A DNA stretch of 64,000 nt, from positions 82,811 to 146,810 of the forward strand of contig NZ_JAUSUH010000013.1 in assembly GCF_030813595.1 (NCBI RefSeq), written 5' to 3'. Made by a program: the position numbers and the translations under genes. This stretch comes from Ancylobacter vacuolatus (GTDB taxonomy: Bacteria > Pseudomonadota > Alphaproteobacteria > Rhizobiales > Xanthobacteraceae). Shown here piece by piece: positions 1-7,912 of the stretch; the first letter of the stretch is position 1; the number at the start of each line of letters is the position of its first letter. A model generated the notes under the pieces. It worked only from the letters and a program-made list of their open reading frames with translations, had not been told where the DNA came from and searched no databases.

Positions 1-1
1 G

Positions 2-325
2 CGCGGCCACAAGGTGCGCGAGGGCGTCTCCGGCATGATCGTGCCGGGCTCGGGTTTGGTGAAGCTGCAGGCCGAGGCCGAGGGGCTGGACGCCATCTTC
101 AAGGCGGCGGGCTTCGACTGGCGCGAGCCGGGCTGCTCCATGTGCCTGGCGATGAACGCCGACAAGCTCGGCCCGGAGGAGCGCTGCGCCTCCACCTCGA
201 ACCGTAATTTCGAGGGCCGGCAGGGCTTCAAGGGCCGCACCCATCTCGTCTCCCCCGCCATGGCGGCGGCGGCGGCGATCGCCGGCCATTTTGTCGACGT
301 CCGCACCTGGCCGCGGGCGGGTTGA
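2..325 (+). CDS. leuC: 3-isopropylmalate dehydratase large subunit, C-terminal part (5' end outside window)
   Basis: This is the last 107 codons of LeuC. With LeuD it forms isopropylmalate isomerase, which converts 2-isopropylmalate to 3-isopropylmalate in leucine synthesis. The visible part holds GCSMCLAMN, whose cysteines are the family's Fe-S cluster ligands, then the [12 protein letters not shown] substrate-loop motif and the usual Ala-rich C-terminal helix. The gene is cut by the window edge and the frame begins at base 2. Its partner leuD lies 1.3 kb downstream, separated by three unrelated genes, so the two subunits are probably not strictly co-transcribed. Confidence 0.95.
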   Translation, partial: RGHKVREGVSGMIVPGSGLVKLQAEAEGLDAIFKAAGFDWREPGCSMCLAMNADKLGPEERCASTSNRNFEGRQGFKGRTHLVSPAMAAAAAIAGHFVDVRTWPRAG

Positions 326-347
326 GCCTCATTCGGGAGGCCGCGCG

Positions 348-482
348 ATGAGGGGCGATCCGTTCTGGGACCCGCCGCCCGACGACCCCATGGAAGTGTG
401 GGGCCGTCGCCTCGGGCGCGGGCTCGCCGTTGTGGTGGCGCTCGGCCTCGTCGTCTATCTGTTCGCGACCTATCTGAGGTGA
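348..482 (+). CDS. small single-span membrane protein, function unknown
   Basis: A 44-residue protein. The ATG at 348 follows a GGGAGG ribosome-binding site at 335-340 with good spacing, which I prefer to an upstream start at 291 that would overlap leuC. A Pro/Asp-rich N-terminus (PFWDPPPDDP) precedes one hydrophobic helix (LAVVVALGLVVYLFATYL), so it is probably a bitopic inner-membrane protein. It ends 4 bases before the next gene and is likely co-transcribed with it. I do not recognise a family. Confidence 0.6.
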   Translation: MRGDPFWDPPPDDPMEVWGRRLGRGLAVVVALGLVVYLFATYLR

Positions 483-486
483 GCCG

Positions 487-903
487 ATGAGCGAGAGCGG
501 CGACTGGCTGAAGCGCGGCGCGCCCAGCCTCAGCGACATGGAGGCGATGGCCGAGGAGGCCTATGCCCGCCTGCCGGACGAATTCCGCGCCCTGTGCGGC
601 AATCTCGTCATCCGGGTCGAGGATTTCCCGACCGACGAGGTGCTGAAGGAGATGGAGGCGGAAAGCCCGTTCGACCTGCTCGGCCTGTTCCAGGGCATCG
701 GCCTGGCGCAGGGCTACGAGCTGGCGACCGGCGTGCTGCCCAACATGATCTTCCTCTACCGCCGTCCGATCCTCGACTATTGGGCGGAGAATGAGGAGAC
801 GCTGGGCGATATCGTCACCCATGTGCTCGTGCATGAGATCGGCCACCATTTCGGCCTCTCCGACGAGGACATGGAGCGGATCGAGGAGGAGGCGGATAGG
901 TAG
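487..903 (+). CDS. zincin-like metallopeptidase family protein
   Basis: A 138-residue cytosolic protein with an HEIGH zinc-binding motif at residues 116-120 in the context HVLVHEIGHHFGLSDEDM. This fits the small Zincin_1 (PF06262) family of putative metallopeptidases widespread in Alpha- and Actinobacteria. The substrate is unknown. The acidic C-terminal tail (DEDMERIEEEAD) is typical of the family. It follows a 44-residue membrane protein by 4 bases, so the two may form an operon. Family assignment rests on the motif, the length and the DxxVTHVLVHE context. Confidence 0.85.
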   Translation: MSESGDWLKRGAPSLSDMEAMAEEAYARLPDEFRALCGNLVIRVEDFPTDEVLKEMEAESPFDLLGLFQGIGLAQGYELATGVLPNMIFLYRRPILDYWAENEETLGDIVTHVLVHEIGHHFGLSDEDMERIEEEADR

Positions 904-974
904 CGGACCGCATGGCAAGGGAGTGAGGCTCGGCTTAGAATTTCTCTAAATCATCGAGAGTCGAGGCACATCCC

Positions 975-1535
975 ATGTCACAGCATTCGTCCCATCCGGT
1001 CGGCGGGCACGTGTACAGCCTGCCGCTTCGGGCGCTTCACTGGCTGACGCTCATCGCGATCGTCGTTACCTACGGCGTGACCTATCTCGAAGGGTTCTTC
1101 GAGCGCGGCACGCCCGGACGCGCGCTTATCTGGTGGACCCATATCTCGGTGGGTCTGACCATTCTCGGCCTCGTCGCGCTGCGCTTCGTCACGCGCCTCG
1201 CGGGGCCGGTGCCGCCGCCCTCGGCGGCCCTGTCGCGGCCGGTCCATCTGGCCTCGGCGACGGTTCATGTGCTGCTTTATGTCCTGCTGGTCGCGACACC
1301 TCTGGTCGGCATCTATCTCGCCTTCCTGCGCGGCAATGAGGTGACGTTCTTCGGCCTGTTCACCATTCCCTCCCCGGTGGAGGTGGACCGGACGGCCGCC
1401 GGCCAGGTCATCGAGCTGCACGAGCTTCTGGCGAATGCGCTGGTCGTGCTGGCCCTGCTGCACGCGGCGGCGGCCCTGGTGCATCACTATGTCCTGAAGG
1501 ACGACGTGCTGCGCCGGATGTTGCCGCACCGCTGA
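975..1535 (+). CDS. cytochrome b561 family protein
   Basis: A 186-residue integral membrane protein with four predicted spans: roughly 18-37, 53-75, 92-116 and 146-170. Histidines that could bind two b-type hemes sit in LRALHWLT, WWTHISVG, ATVHVLLY and LLHAAAALVHHYV. This matches the bacterial cytochrome b561 (PF01292, CybB-like) family, which passes electrons between quinones and soluble or periplasmic acceptors. It stands alone, flanked by a 71-bp and a 112-bp gap, with no obvious redox partner gene, so its physiological donor and acceptor cannot be named. Confidence 0.85.
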   Translation: MSQHSSHPVGGHVYSLPLRALHWLTLIAIVVTYGVTYLEGFFERGTPGRALIWWTHISVGLTILGLVALRFVTRLAGPVPPPSAALSRPVHLASATVHVLLYVLLVATPLVGIYLAFLRGNEVTFFGLFTIPSPVEVDRTAAGQVIELHELLANALVVLALLHAAAALVHHYVLKDDVLRRMLPHR

Positions 1536-1647
1536 TCGCGCAAGGGGTTCGGGTTGCGAACGGCGCGCCGTCGGTGCACATCAGCGGCGAAGGCGGAATG
1601 TCTGACGGGGAGCGGCGCGCGCCGCCTCCGGAATTGAGGAGAGTGCC

Positions 1648-2253
1648 GTGGACAAGTTCACCACCCTGACCGGCGTCGCGGCGCCGCTGCATCTGGTCAA
1701 TGTCGACACCGACATGATCATCCCGAAGCAGTATCTGAAGACCATCAAGCGCACCGGGCTCGGCACCGGGCTGTTCTCGGAGCTGCGCTACAAGGAGGAC
1801 GGCTCGGACAATCCCGATTTCGTGCTCAACAAGCCGGCCTATAAGGGCGCGCAGATCCTCATCGCCGGCGACAATTTCGGCTGTGGCTCCTCGCGCGAGC
1901 ACGCGCCTTGGGCGCTGCTCGATTTCGGCATTCGCTGCGTGATCTCCACCTCTTTCGCCGACATCTTCTACAATAACTGCTTCAAGAACGGCATTCTGCC
2001 GATCCGGGTGACGCCGGAACAGCTGGCGGCGCTGTTCGATGACGCGGCGCGCGGCGCCAATGCCAAGATCACCGTCGATCTGGAAAGCCAGACCATCACC
2101 GGGCCGGATGGCGGCTCGATCTCCTTCGATGTCGATGCGTTCCGCAAGCACTGCCTGCTGAACGGGCTCGACGATATCGGCCTGACCCAGGTGAAGGCGG
2201 ACAAGATCGCCAGCTTCGAGGCCATGCTCGCCGAAGACCGCCCCTGGGCGTGA
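1648..2253 (+). CDS. leuD: 3-isopropylmalate dehydratase small subunit
   Basis: A 201-residue LeuD, partner of LeuC in leucine biosynthesis. It has the family signatures [14 protein letters not shown] near residues 18-31 and [16 protein letters not shown] near 72-87, followed by [11 protein letters not shown]. The start is a GTG preceded by GAGGAGAG. Length is normal for the family (about 200 residues). A 92-bp palindromic repeat lies in the gap immediately downstream. Confidence 0.96.
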   Translation: MDKFTTLTGVAAPLHLVNVDTDMIIPKQYLKTIKRTGLGTGLFSELRYKEDGSDNPDFVLNKPAYKGAQILIAGDNFGCGSSREHAPWALLDFGIRCVISTSFADIFYNNCFKNGILPIRVTPEQLAALFDDAARGANAKITVDLESQTITGPDGGSISFDVDAFRKHCLLNGLDDIGLTQVKADKIASFEAMLAEDRPWA

Positions 2254-2287
2254 GCGTGCCGGGCGTGATCGGATTCCACCGCTCGAC

Positions 2288-2379
2288 GTCATCCCGGACA
2301 GCCGCCGGCTGATCCGGGATCGTAGGTCGGAACGGCAGGACGGTCCCGGCTCTGCGGCTTCGCCTCCGGCCGGGATGAC
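2288..2379. repeat. dispersed palindromic repeat, family A, copy 1
   Basis: A 92-bp intergenic element that begins GTCATCCCGG and ends CCGGGATGAC, with an internal GATCCGGGATCG and the core CCCGGCTCTGCGG. Two more copies lie at 38879-38976 and 59848-59940. All three are in gaps between genes and on RNA would fold into a long hairpin. It resembles the extragenic palindromes common in Rhizobiales genomes. Confidence 0.8.
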
Positions 2380-2396
2380 AGGAAGGACCGCTCCCT

Positions 2397-2783
2397 ATGA
2401 CCGCGCGCCGCCGCATCTCCTCCGGCTCCGCCTTCGAGGCGGTGGCCGGCTATTCCCGTGCCGTGGTCGACGGCGCCGATATCTTCGTCTCGGGCACGAC
2501 AGGCTACGACTACGCCGCCATGGTGCTGCCCGACGACCTTGTGGCGCAGACTCATGGCTGTTTCGCCAACATCGCGGCGGCGTTGGCGCTGGCGGGCGCC
2601 AGCCTGGATGACGTGGTGCGCGTGCGCTACATCGTGACCGATGCCGACTATGCCGACATCGTCTTTCCGATCTTCGGCGCGTATTTCGCCAAGGCGCGGC
2701 CCGCCGCCACCCTCATCGTCGCCGGTCTCCTGCAACCACAGATGAAGATCGAGATCGAAGTGACCGCGCGCCGGCAGGGCTGA
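2397..2783 (+). CDS. Rid family protein (RidA-like deaminase)
   Basis: A 128-residue single-domain protein of the YjgF/RidA family. Members hydrolyse reactive enamine/imine intermediates released by PLP enzymes or act on related carbonyl compounds. Family features visible are FVSGTTGYDYA, an internal LDDVVRVRYIVTD strand-helix and the C-terminal AATLIVAGLLQPQMKIEIEVTA. The usual catalytic Arg region of RidA proper is replaced by AGLLQPQMKIEIE, so it is probably a divergent Rid subgroup (Rid4-7-like) rather than archetypal RidA. It follows the family A repeat and may be transcribed alone. Confidence 0.85.
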   Translation: MTARRRISSGSAFEAVAGYSRAVVDGADIFVSGTTGYDYAAMVLPDDLVAQTHGCFANIAAALALAGASLDDVVRVRYIVTDADYADIVFPIFGAYFAKARPAATLIVAGLLQPQMKIEIEVTARRQG

Positions 2784-2867
2784 GCGCGCGCCGCAGCGTT
2801 TTCGCTTTACAGCGCCGCCGTCTCGGGATGGAATCGTTCAAAACGAGAACATCCGGGAGACGCCCCC

Positions 2868-3209
2868 ATGTGCCACATCTTCGCGGGCCAAGCGCCCGAG
2901 ACCTATGAGAGCCAGACGCGCTCGGTGCGGATCGGTGGCCATTCCACCTCGATCCGGCTGGAGGCGGCGTTCTGGACCGTGCTGGAAGAGGTCGCCGCCC
3001 ATCAGGGCATGAGTGTCGGCAAATTCGTCACCAAGCTGCATGACGAGGTGCTGGAGCTGCATGGCGAGGTGCGCAACTTCGCCTCGCTGCTGCGCTGCTC
3101 CTGCCTGATCTTCCTCGCCGAGCTGCGCCCCGCCGGCGTCGCCCCGGTGGCGGCGCGCGGGCGCTATCTGTGCGAGAGCACGCGCATTCACCTCGAAGCG
3201 GCGGAGTGA
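2868..3209 (+). CDS. ribbon-helix-helix domain protein
   Basis: A 113-residue protein with a ribbon-helix-helix segment at about residues 17-62: TRSVRIGGHSTSIRLEAAFW, then a helix ending in SVGKFVTKLHDEV. This fits the alphaproteobacterial RHH_4 (PF13467) family of putative DNA-binding proteins, which often begin with MCxIFxGQ as here (MCHIFAGQ). The strand that would contact DNA is SVRIGGHSTSIRLE. A GGGAGACG ribosome-binding site lies just upstream. The regulatory target is unknown; no obvious operator was found nearby. Confidence 0.8.
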   Translation: MCHIFAGQAPETYESQTRSVRIGGHSTSIRLEAAFWTVLEEVAAHQGMSVGKFVTKLHDEVLELHGEVRNFASLLRCSCLIFLAELRPAGVAPVAARGRYLCESTRIHLEAAE

Positions 3210-3367
3210 GAACGCCCCCTGCCTGGCCCACCTGCCGGCCCCGCGCCGGCCGGCAATGCACATCGTGGTGATGTGTTAGCGGTCTACCACCTGCCGCCCT
3301 GGCGCAGGCCTAGCATCCCCTTCAGGCGACAAGGGTCGCCATGGTGAGTTCAAGGCCGGAGGAACAG

Positions 3368-3763
3368 GTGGCGAAGGCCATTCATTCGATGATCCGCGTG
3401 CTCGACGAGGCGCGCTCGGTTGATTTCTACGCGCGTGCCTTCGGGCTGGAGGTGGCGCAGCGTCTGCCCTTTGACGGCTTCACGCTGGTTTATCTGCGCA
3501 ACGCGGAAGCCGATTTCGAGGTCGAGTTGACCATCAACCACGACCGGGCCGAGCCCTATGTGCTGGGCGACGGCTATGGCCACATCGCCTTCGTGGTGGA
3601 CGATCTCGCCGCCGAACATGCGCGCTTCACGCAGGAAGGCCTCAATCCCAACCCGATCAAGGAATTTTTCCACGAGGGCGTGCTGCTGGCCAAGTTCTTC
3701 TTCGTCACCGATCCCGATGGCTACAAGATCGAGGTGCTGCAGAAGCACGGACGCTACCGCTGA
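3368..3763 (+). CDS. glyoxalase / VOC family protein (lactoylglutathione lyase-like)
   Basis: A 131-residue VOC-fold protein starting MAKAIHSMIRVLDEARSVDFYARAF, the classic glyoxalase I N-terminus. Metal ligands typical of the family are visible: H6, a Glu in FEVELTINH, H in GYGHIAFVV and E in GYKIEVLQ. Glyoxalase I isomerises the methylglyoxal-glutathione hemithioacetal to S-lactoylglutathione, and gloB lies 13 kb away. I place the start at the GTG at 3368, because GGAGGAACAG sits just upstream and the protein then aligns with the family. An ATG at 3341 would add nine residues. Confidence 0.85.
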   Translation: MAKAIHSMIRVLDEARSVDFYARAFGLEVAQRLPFDGFTLVYLRNAEADFEVELTINHDRAEPYVLGDGYGHIAFVVDDLAAEHARFTQEGLNPNPIKEFFHEGVLLAKFFFVTDPDGYKIEVLQKHGRYR

Positions 3764-3832
3764 ACGACCGCGCTGACACGCCAATCGGCGCGGAAAAACT
3801 CAATAATACATAAAAATACCTGGGAGGTTACA

Positions 3833-4369
3833 ATGGCTACACTGATCGACAGGCGCGGTCCGTCACGCCGCGCCGTGCTTGCCGGCATCGGCGCGGCCGG
3901 TGCGCTGATGGTGAGCGGCGCGGCGGTGCTCAACCCGCGCGAGGCGTGGGGCATGGAGGTTTCCGCGCTGAAGCCGGAAACGATGCGCACGCTCATCGTG
4001 ATGGCGCGCGACGTCTACCCGCATGACCGCATTCCCGACCGCTACTACGCCATCGCGATGAAGCCCTATGAGGCGGACGCCGCCAAGGACCCCGCGCTGA
4101 AGGCGCTGGTGGAGGACGGCGTCATCACCCTCGATACGCTGTCCAAGGCCAAATACGGCGTCGCCTATGCCGATGTCGGCTGGGAGGACCAGCGCGTGGC
4201 GGTGCTGCGCGAGATCGAGGACAGCGCTTTCTTCCAGAAGGTGAGGGGCGGCCTCGTGGTCGGCCTCTACAACCAGGAGGAGGTGTGGCCGATCTTCGGC
4301 TATGAGGGCGCCTCGGCCGACAAGGGCGGTTACATCGACCGCGGCTTCAACGACATTGCCTGGCTGTAA
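3833..4369 (+). CDS. Tat-exported small subunit of a GMC dehydrogenase (gluconate 2-dehydrogenase subunit 3-like)
   Basis: A 178-residue protein with a twin-arginine signal (SRRAVLAGIGAAGALMVSGAA, residues 11-31) and then a helical domain ending in WPIFGYEGASADKGGYIDRG. It resembles the small subunit of membrane-associated gluconate, fructose or sorbitol dehydrogenases. That subunit carries the Tat signal and is thought to escort the flavoprotein through the Tat pore. It ends 15 bases before the flavoprotein gene, and GGGAGG precedes the start. The upstream 45 bases are unusually AT-rich for this genome and probably hold the promoter. Confidence 0.85.
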   Translation: MATLIDRRGPSRRAVLAGIGAAGALMVSGAAVLNPREAWGMEVSALKPETMRTLIVMARDVYPHDRIPDRYYAIAMKPYEADAAKDPALKALVEDGVITLDTLSKAKYGVAYADVGWEDQRVAVLREIEDSAFFQKVRGGLVVGLYNQEEVWPIFGYEGASADKGGYIDRGFNDIAWL

Positions 4370-4384
4370 GGGGAGGCTCGCATC

Positions 4385-5956
4385 ATGTCCGCACCCTTCG
4401 ATCTGAATGATGATTCCGTCGTCGTCGTTGTCGGTTCCGGCGCCGGCGGCGGCACGCTCGGCACCGAGCTGGCTCTCAAGGGCATCAAGGTGGTGATCCT
4501 TGAAGCCGGCCAGCGCCACAACATGGAAGACTTCGTCAATAATGAGTGGGAGAGCTTCTCCCAGCTCGCCTGGACCGACATGCGCACCACGTCCGGCTCG
4601 TGGCGGGTGCACAAGAACTTCCCCAACCTACCGGCCTGGATCGTCAAGGCGGTGGGCGGTTCCTCGGTGCATTGGGCGGGCGCCTCGCTGCGCCTGCAGG
4701 AGCACGAGTTCAAGACCCGCACCACCTATGGCGACCTGGACGGTGCCAATCTGCTCGACTGGCCGATCACACTCGCCGAGCTGGAGCCCTGGTACGCCAA
4801 GGCCGAGGACCGCATGGGCGTGACCCGCACCAACGGCATTCCCGGCCTGCCCGGCAACAACAACTTCAAGGTGTTCGAGGCCGGCGCGAAGAAGGTCGGC
4901 TACAAGGAGGTCTCCACCGGGCGGATGGCGATCAACAGCGAGCCGCGCGCCGACCGCGGTTCCTGCCAGCAGATCGGCTTCTGCTTCCAGGGCTGCAAGT
5001 CGGGGGCGAAATGGTCGACGCTGATCGCCGAGATCCCACGCGGCGAGGCCACCGGCAATCTGGAGGTGCGCCCGCAGAGCATGGTGCAGAAGATCGAGCA
5101 CGATGCCTCCGGCAAGGTGACGGCCGTCGTCTATGTCGACAAGGACGGCAAGACCCAGCGCCAGAAGGCGCGCATCGTCGCGGTGGCCGGCAATTCGATC
5201 GAGAGCCCGCGCCTGCTGCTCAACTCCGCCAGCAACATGTTCCCGGACGGGCTCGCCAATTCCTCGGGGCAGGTGGGGCGCAACTACATGCGCCACATGA
5301 CCGGCTCGGTCTACGCCATCTTCGAGAAGCCGGTGCACATGTATCGCGGCACCACCATGGCCGGCATCGTGCGCGACGAGGCGGTGAACGACACCAAGCG
5401 CGGCTTCGCTGGCGGCTATGAGATGGAGACGCTCTCCATCGGCGTGCCGTTCATGGCCGCCTTCCTCGATCCCGGCGGCTGGGGCCGGCCCTTCGCCTCC
5501 GCCATGGACGGCTATGTGAACATGGCCGGGCTGTGGATCGTCGGCGAGGACATGCCGCAGGAAACCAACCGCGTCACCCTCAACACCGACGTGAAAGACC
5601 AGTACGGGCTGCCGGTGGCCAATGTGCATTTCGACGACCACCCGAACGACGTCGCCATGCGCAACCATGCCTATGCCCAGGGCGCGGCGATCTATGATTC
5701 GGTCGGCGCCACCCGCACCTTGCCGACGCCGCCTTATCCTTCCACGCATAATCTCGGCACCAACCGGATGAGCGCCAAGGCGCGCGATGGCGTGGTGAAC
5801 AAGCACGGGCAGAGCCACGACATCCCGAACCTGTTCATCGCCGATGGCAGCCAGTTCACCACCGGCGGCGCCGAGAACCCGACGTTGACCATCGTGGCGC
5901 TGGCGCTGCGGCAGGCCGATTTCATCGCCGGGGAGATGACGCGCAAGACGATCTGA
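4385..5956 (+). CDS. GMC family FAD-dependent oxidoreductase (sugar/polyol dehydrogenase-type)
   Basis: A 523-residue flavoprotein. An FAD-binding VVGSGAGGGTLG motif lies near residues 16-28, followed by VVILEAG. A cysteine cluster (C194, C200, C204 in SCQQIGFCFQGCKSGAK) lies mid-protein. The C-terminal GMC signature runs HNLGTNRM, then NLFIADGSQFTTGGAENPTLT with the active-site His and Asn region. It should oxidise a sugar acid, sugar or polyol in the periplasm as partner of the preceding Tat subunit. The substrate cannot be told from sequence. No cytochrome c subunit follows, unlike many three-component homologues. Confidence 0.88.
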   Translation: MSAPFDLNDDSVVVVVGSGAGGGTLGTELALKGIKVVILEAGQRHNMEDFVNNEWESFSQLAWTDMRTTSGSWRVHKNFPNLPAWIVKAVGGSSVHWAGASLRLQEHEFKTRTTYGDLDGANLLDWPITLAELEPWYAKAEDRMGVTRTNGIPGLPGNNNFKVFEAGAKKVGYKEVSTGRMAINSEPRADRGSCQQIGFCFQGCKSGAKWSTLIAEIPRGEATGNLEVRPQSMVQKIEHDASGKVTAVVYVDKDGKTQRQKARIVAVAGNSIESPRLLLNSASNMFPDGLANSSGQVGRNYMRHMTGSVYAIFEKPVHMYRGTTMAGIVRDEAVNDTKRGFAGGYEMETLSIGVPFMAAFLDPGGWGRPFASAMDGYVNMAGLWIVGEDMPQETNRVTLNTDVKDQYGLPVANVHFDDHPNDVAMRNHAYAQGAAIYDSVGATRTLPTPPYPSTHNLGTNRMSAKARDGVVNKHGQSHDIPNLFIADGSQFTTGGAENPTLTIVALALRQADFIAGEMTRKTI

Positions 5957-5978
5957 CCGGCCGGGCGGCTTCTCCCTC

Positions 5979-6058
5979 GTCCCCGGGCTGTCCCGGGGAC
6001 CCCGCTCGTTCGGGTCGATGCGCGAGAGCCTTGTGGCCGGGTCACGCCCGGCCATGAC
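5979..6058. repeat. palindromic repeat, family B, copy 1
   Basis: Two adjacent perfect or near-perfect palindromes, GTCCCCGGGCTGTCCCGGGGAC at 5979-6000 and GGCCGGGTCACGCCCGGCC at 6035-6053, then ATGAC. The reverse complement of this arrangement recurs at 49270-49338. It fills the gap between the GMC dehydrogenase and leuB. It is probably an extragenic palindrome of the GGCCGGG-type dispersed through Rhizobiales genomes, and the first stem could also attenuate transcription. Confidence 0.65.
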
Positions 6059-6280
6059 AGCGTTTCGTCGGCGGCGACTTGACGCGCGGCCGGCTGCGCC
6101 GTGCTCCGGGTCGGGGTCCCGCATCCGATCCTCCCCGCCTTCCCCCGCCGGTCCGCGCCGGCGGTTTTCTTTTGCGGCGCCCCGCACGTCTTGCCACCGC
6201 AATCATCTGGCTTTAGCACTCGCTCGCCGGGCAGTTCGCCCGGCATTGACGCTTCCTCAACGGCGCAAGCGAGGGACCTG

Positions 6281-7390
6281 ATGGCGACCCACAAGCTTCT
6301 CCTTCTCCCCGGCGACGGCATCGGCATCGAGGTGATGGCCGAGGTGAAACGGGTCATCGACTGGCTCGACCGGCGCGGCCTCGCCTGCTTCGCCATCGAG
6401 GAGGACCTTGTCGGCGGCGCGGCCTATGATTCCTGCGGCCAGCCGATCTCCGAGGAGGCGATGGCCAAGGCTTTCGCCGCCGATGCCATCCTGCTCGGCG
6501 CGGTGGGCGGCACCAAATGGACGCATGTGCATTATGAGTCGCGTCCTGAGGCGGGCCTGCTGCGCCTGCGCAAGGACCTGCAGCTCTTCGCCAATCTGCG
6601 CCCGGCCGTGTGCTACCCCGCGCTCGCCGATGCTTCCAGCCTCAAGCGTGAGCTGGTGGAAGGCCTCGACGTGCTGATCGTGCGCGAGCTGACCGGCGGC
6701 GTCTATTTCGGCGAGCCCAAGACCATCACCGATCTCAGCGACGGCCAGAAGCGGGCGGTCGATACCCAGGTGTACGAATCCTACGAGATCGAGCGCATCG
6801 CCCGTGTCGCCTTCGAACTCGCCCGCACCCGTCGCAACAAGGTGGTCTCCACCGAGAAGCACAATGTGATGAAGACCGGCCTGCTGTGGAAGCAGGTGGT
6901 GAGCGAGGTGCACGGCGCCAATTACGAGGACGTGGAGCTGGAGCACCAGCTCGCCGATTCGTGCGGCATGCAGCTGGTGCGCGCGCCCAAGCAGTTCGAC
7001 GTCATCGTCACTGACAATCTGTTCGGCGACATCCTCTCCGATGTCGCGGCCATGCTCACCGGCTCGCTCGGCATGCTGCCCTCCGCCTCGCTGGGCGGCA
7101 CTGAAGAAGTCTCCGGCCGCCGTCGCGCGCTCTATGAGCCCGTGCATGGCGCCGCGCCTGATATCGCCGGCAAGGGCGTGGCCAATCCGATCGCCATGAT
7201 CGGCTCGCTCGCCATGGCGCTGCGCTATTCCTTCGGCGAGCTGGACGCGGCCGATCGCATCGAGGCGGCGATCGCCGGGGTGCTGGCCGGTGGCTTCCGC
7301 ACCGCTGATATCTATTCCGAGGGCAAGACCCGCGTCGGCACCTCAGGCATGGGCGACGCCATCCTCGCCGAGCTGGACAAGGCGGCCTGA
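6281..7390 (+). CDS. leuB: 3-isopropylmalate dehydrogenase
   Basis: A 369-residue NAD-dependent enzyme that oxidatively decarboxylates 3-isopropylmalate in leucine synthesis. Signatures are [14 protein letters not shown] at the N-terminus, [24 protein letters not shown] and the isocitrate/isopropylmalate dehydrogenase motif [20 protein letters not shown]. The frame is open to 6101, but the ATG at 6281 follows GAGGGACC and gives the normal length. It stands alone with its own terminator, 4 kb from leuD. Confidence 0.97.
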   Translation: MATHKLLLLPGDGIGIEVMAEVKRVIDWLDRRGLACFAIEEDLVGGAAYDSCGQPISEEAMAKAFAADAILLGAVGGTKWTHVHYESRPEAGLLRLRKDLQLFANLRPAVCYPALADASSLKRELVEGLDVLIVRELTGGVYFGEPKTITDLSDGQKRAVDTQVYESYEIERIARVAFELARTRRNKVVSTEKHNVMKTGLLWKQVVSEVHGANYEDVELEHQLADSCGMQLVRAPKQFDVIVTDNLFGDILSDVAAMLTGSLGMLPSASLGGTEEVSGRRRALYEPVHGAAPDIAGKGVANPIAMIGSLAMALRYSFGELDAADRIEAAIAGVLAGGFRTADIYSEGKTRVGTSGMGDAILAELDKAA

Positions 7391-7416
7391 GCCGTCCCTT
7401 CGGGCTTCAGAACACG

Positions 7417-7443
7417 AAAAGCCCGGCTTCGGCCGGGCTTTTT
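7417..7443 (+). terminator. Rho-independent terminator of leuB
   Basis: AAAA, then the hairpin GCCCGGCTTCGGCCGGGC, then TTTTT, 27 bases after the leuB stop. The stem is GC-rich with a stable UUCG-type loop, and A and T tracts on both sides let it work in either direction. Confidence 0.9.
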
Positions 7444-7482
7444 GCTGTCGCGAGGCTGCAAGACTGAACTGCAAGACTCATG

Positions 7483-7508
7483 AAAAAGCCCGGCGCGGGC
7501 CGGGCTTT
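7483..7508 (-). terminator. Rho-independent terminator of the small secreted protein gene
   Basis: Hairpin GCCCGGCGCGGGCCGGGC flanked by AAAAA on the plus strand, so the U tract belongs to minus-strand transcription. It lies 32 bases beyond the stop of the gene at 7540-7815. Confidence 0.8.
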
Positions 7509-7539
7509 GCGTCGTCAGGCAAGAGGCCGCAGCGGCGAA

Positions 7540-7815
7540 TCAGTAGCCCGGCAGGTCGAAACGGCTCGGCAGCGGCCAGCGAATGCCAGTGATTCCGCTG
7601 TCATCGCCATATTGCGGGTAGAGCGGCTGGGCGACATAGACATAGTTGAGGTCGCGCGAGGTGCCGGGCTTCACCACCGGGCCGGGATCGAGATAGGAGC
7701 GCGGCGGCAGCTTGCGAATGATGATGCGGTTGGATTCCTGCGCGTCGGCAGGCACCGTGGCGATGACGGCGGTGCCGCCGACCAGGGCGGCAAGGGCGAA
7801 CAGGGCGACACGCAT
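7540..7815 (-). CDS. small secreted protein, function unknown
   Basis: A 91-residue protein with a Sec signal peptide (MRVALFALAALVGGTAVIATVPADAQE, cleavage likely after ADA). The mature part is short, with Pro/Tyr-rich segments such as RKLPPRSYLDPGPVV and YVAQPLYPQYG. I do not recognise a family. It is flanked by its own terminator at 7483-7508. About 55 bases upstream is a GGAAC-N16-TGTT sequence, one base off the EcfG general-stress promoter consensus, so stress-linked expression is possible but unproven. Confidence 0.7.
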   Translation of the reverse strand: MRVALFALAALVGGTAVIATVPADAQESNRIIIRKLPPRSYLDPGPVVKPGTSRDLNYVYVAQPLYPQYGDDSGITGIRWPLPSRFDLPGY

Positions 7816-7869
7816 CTCAACCTCCAGGAAACGGTCACGTCGCGCGGCGCGGACATTCCCGTCACAAAC

Positions 7870-7894
7870 AACATTGCCCGGAACTTATCGTTCC
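7870..7894 (-). promoter_or_regulatory. possible EcfG-type promoter (one mismatch)
   Basis: On the minus strand, GGAAC (7890-7894) and TGTT (7870-7873) are separated by 16 bases. The consensus for the alphaproteobacterial general-stress sigma factor EcfG is GGAAC-N16/17-CGTT. It points at the small secreted protein starting at 7815. The mismatch in the -10 box makes this weak. Confidence 0.3.
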
Positions 7895-7912
7895 GTCGAG
7901 ATGATGAAAGTC

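Noticed and set aside
3230..3253. TGCCGGCC..GGCCGGCA hairpin after the ribbon-helix-helix gene
   Set aside because: A strong stem, but with no T run it is too weak to call a terminator.
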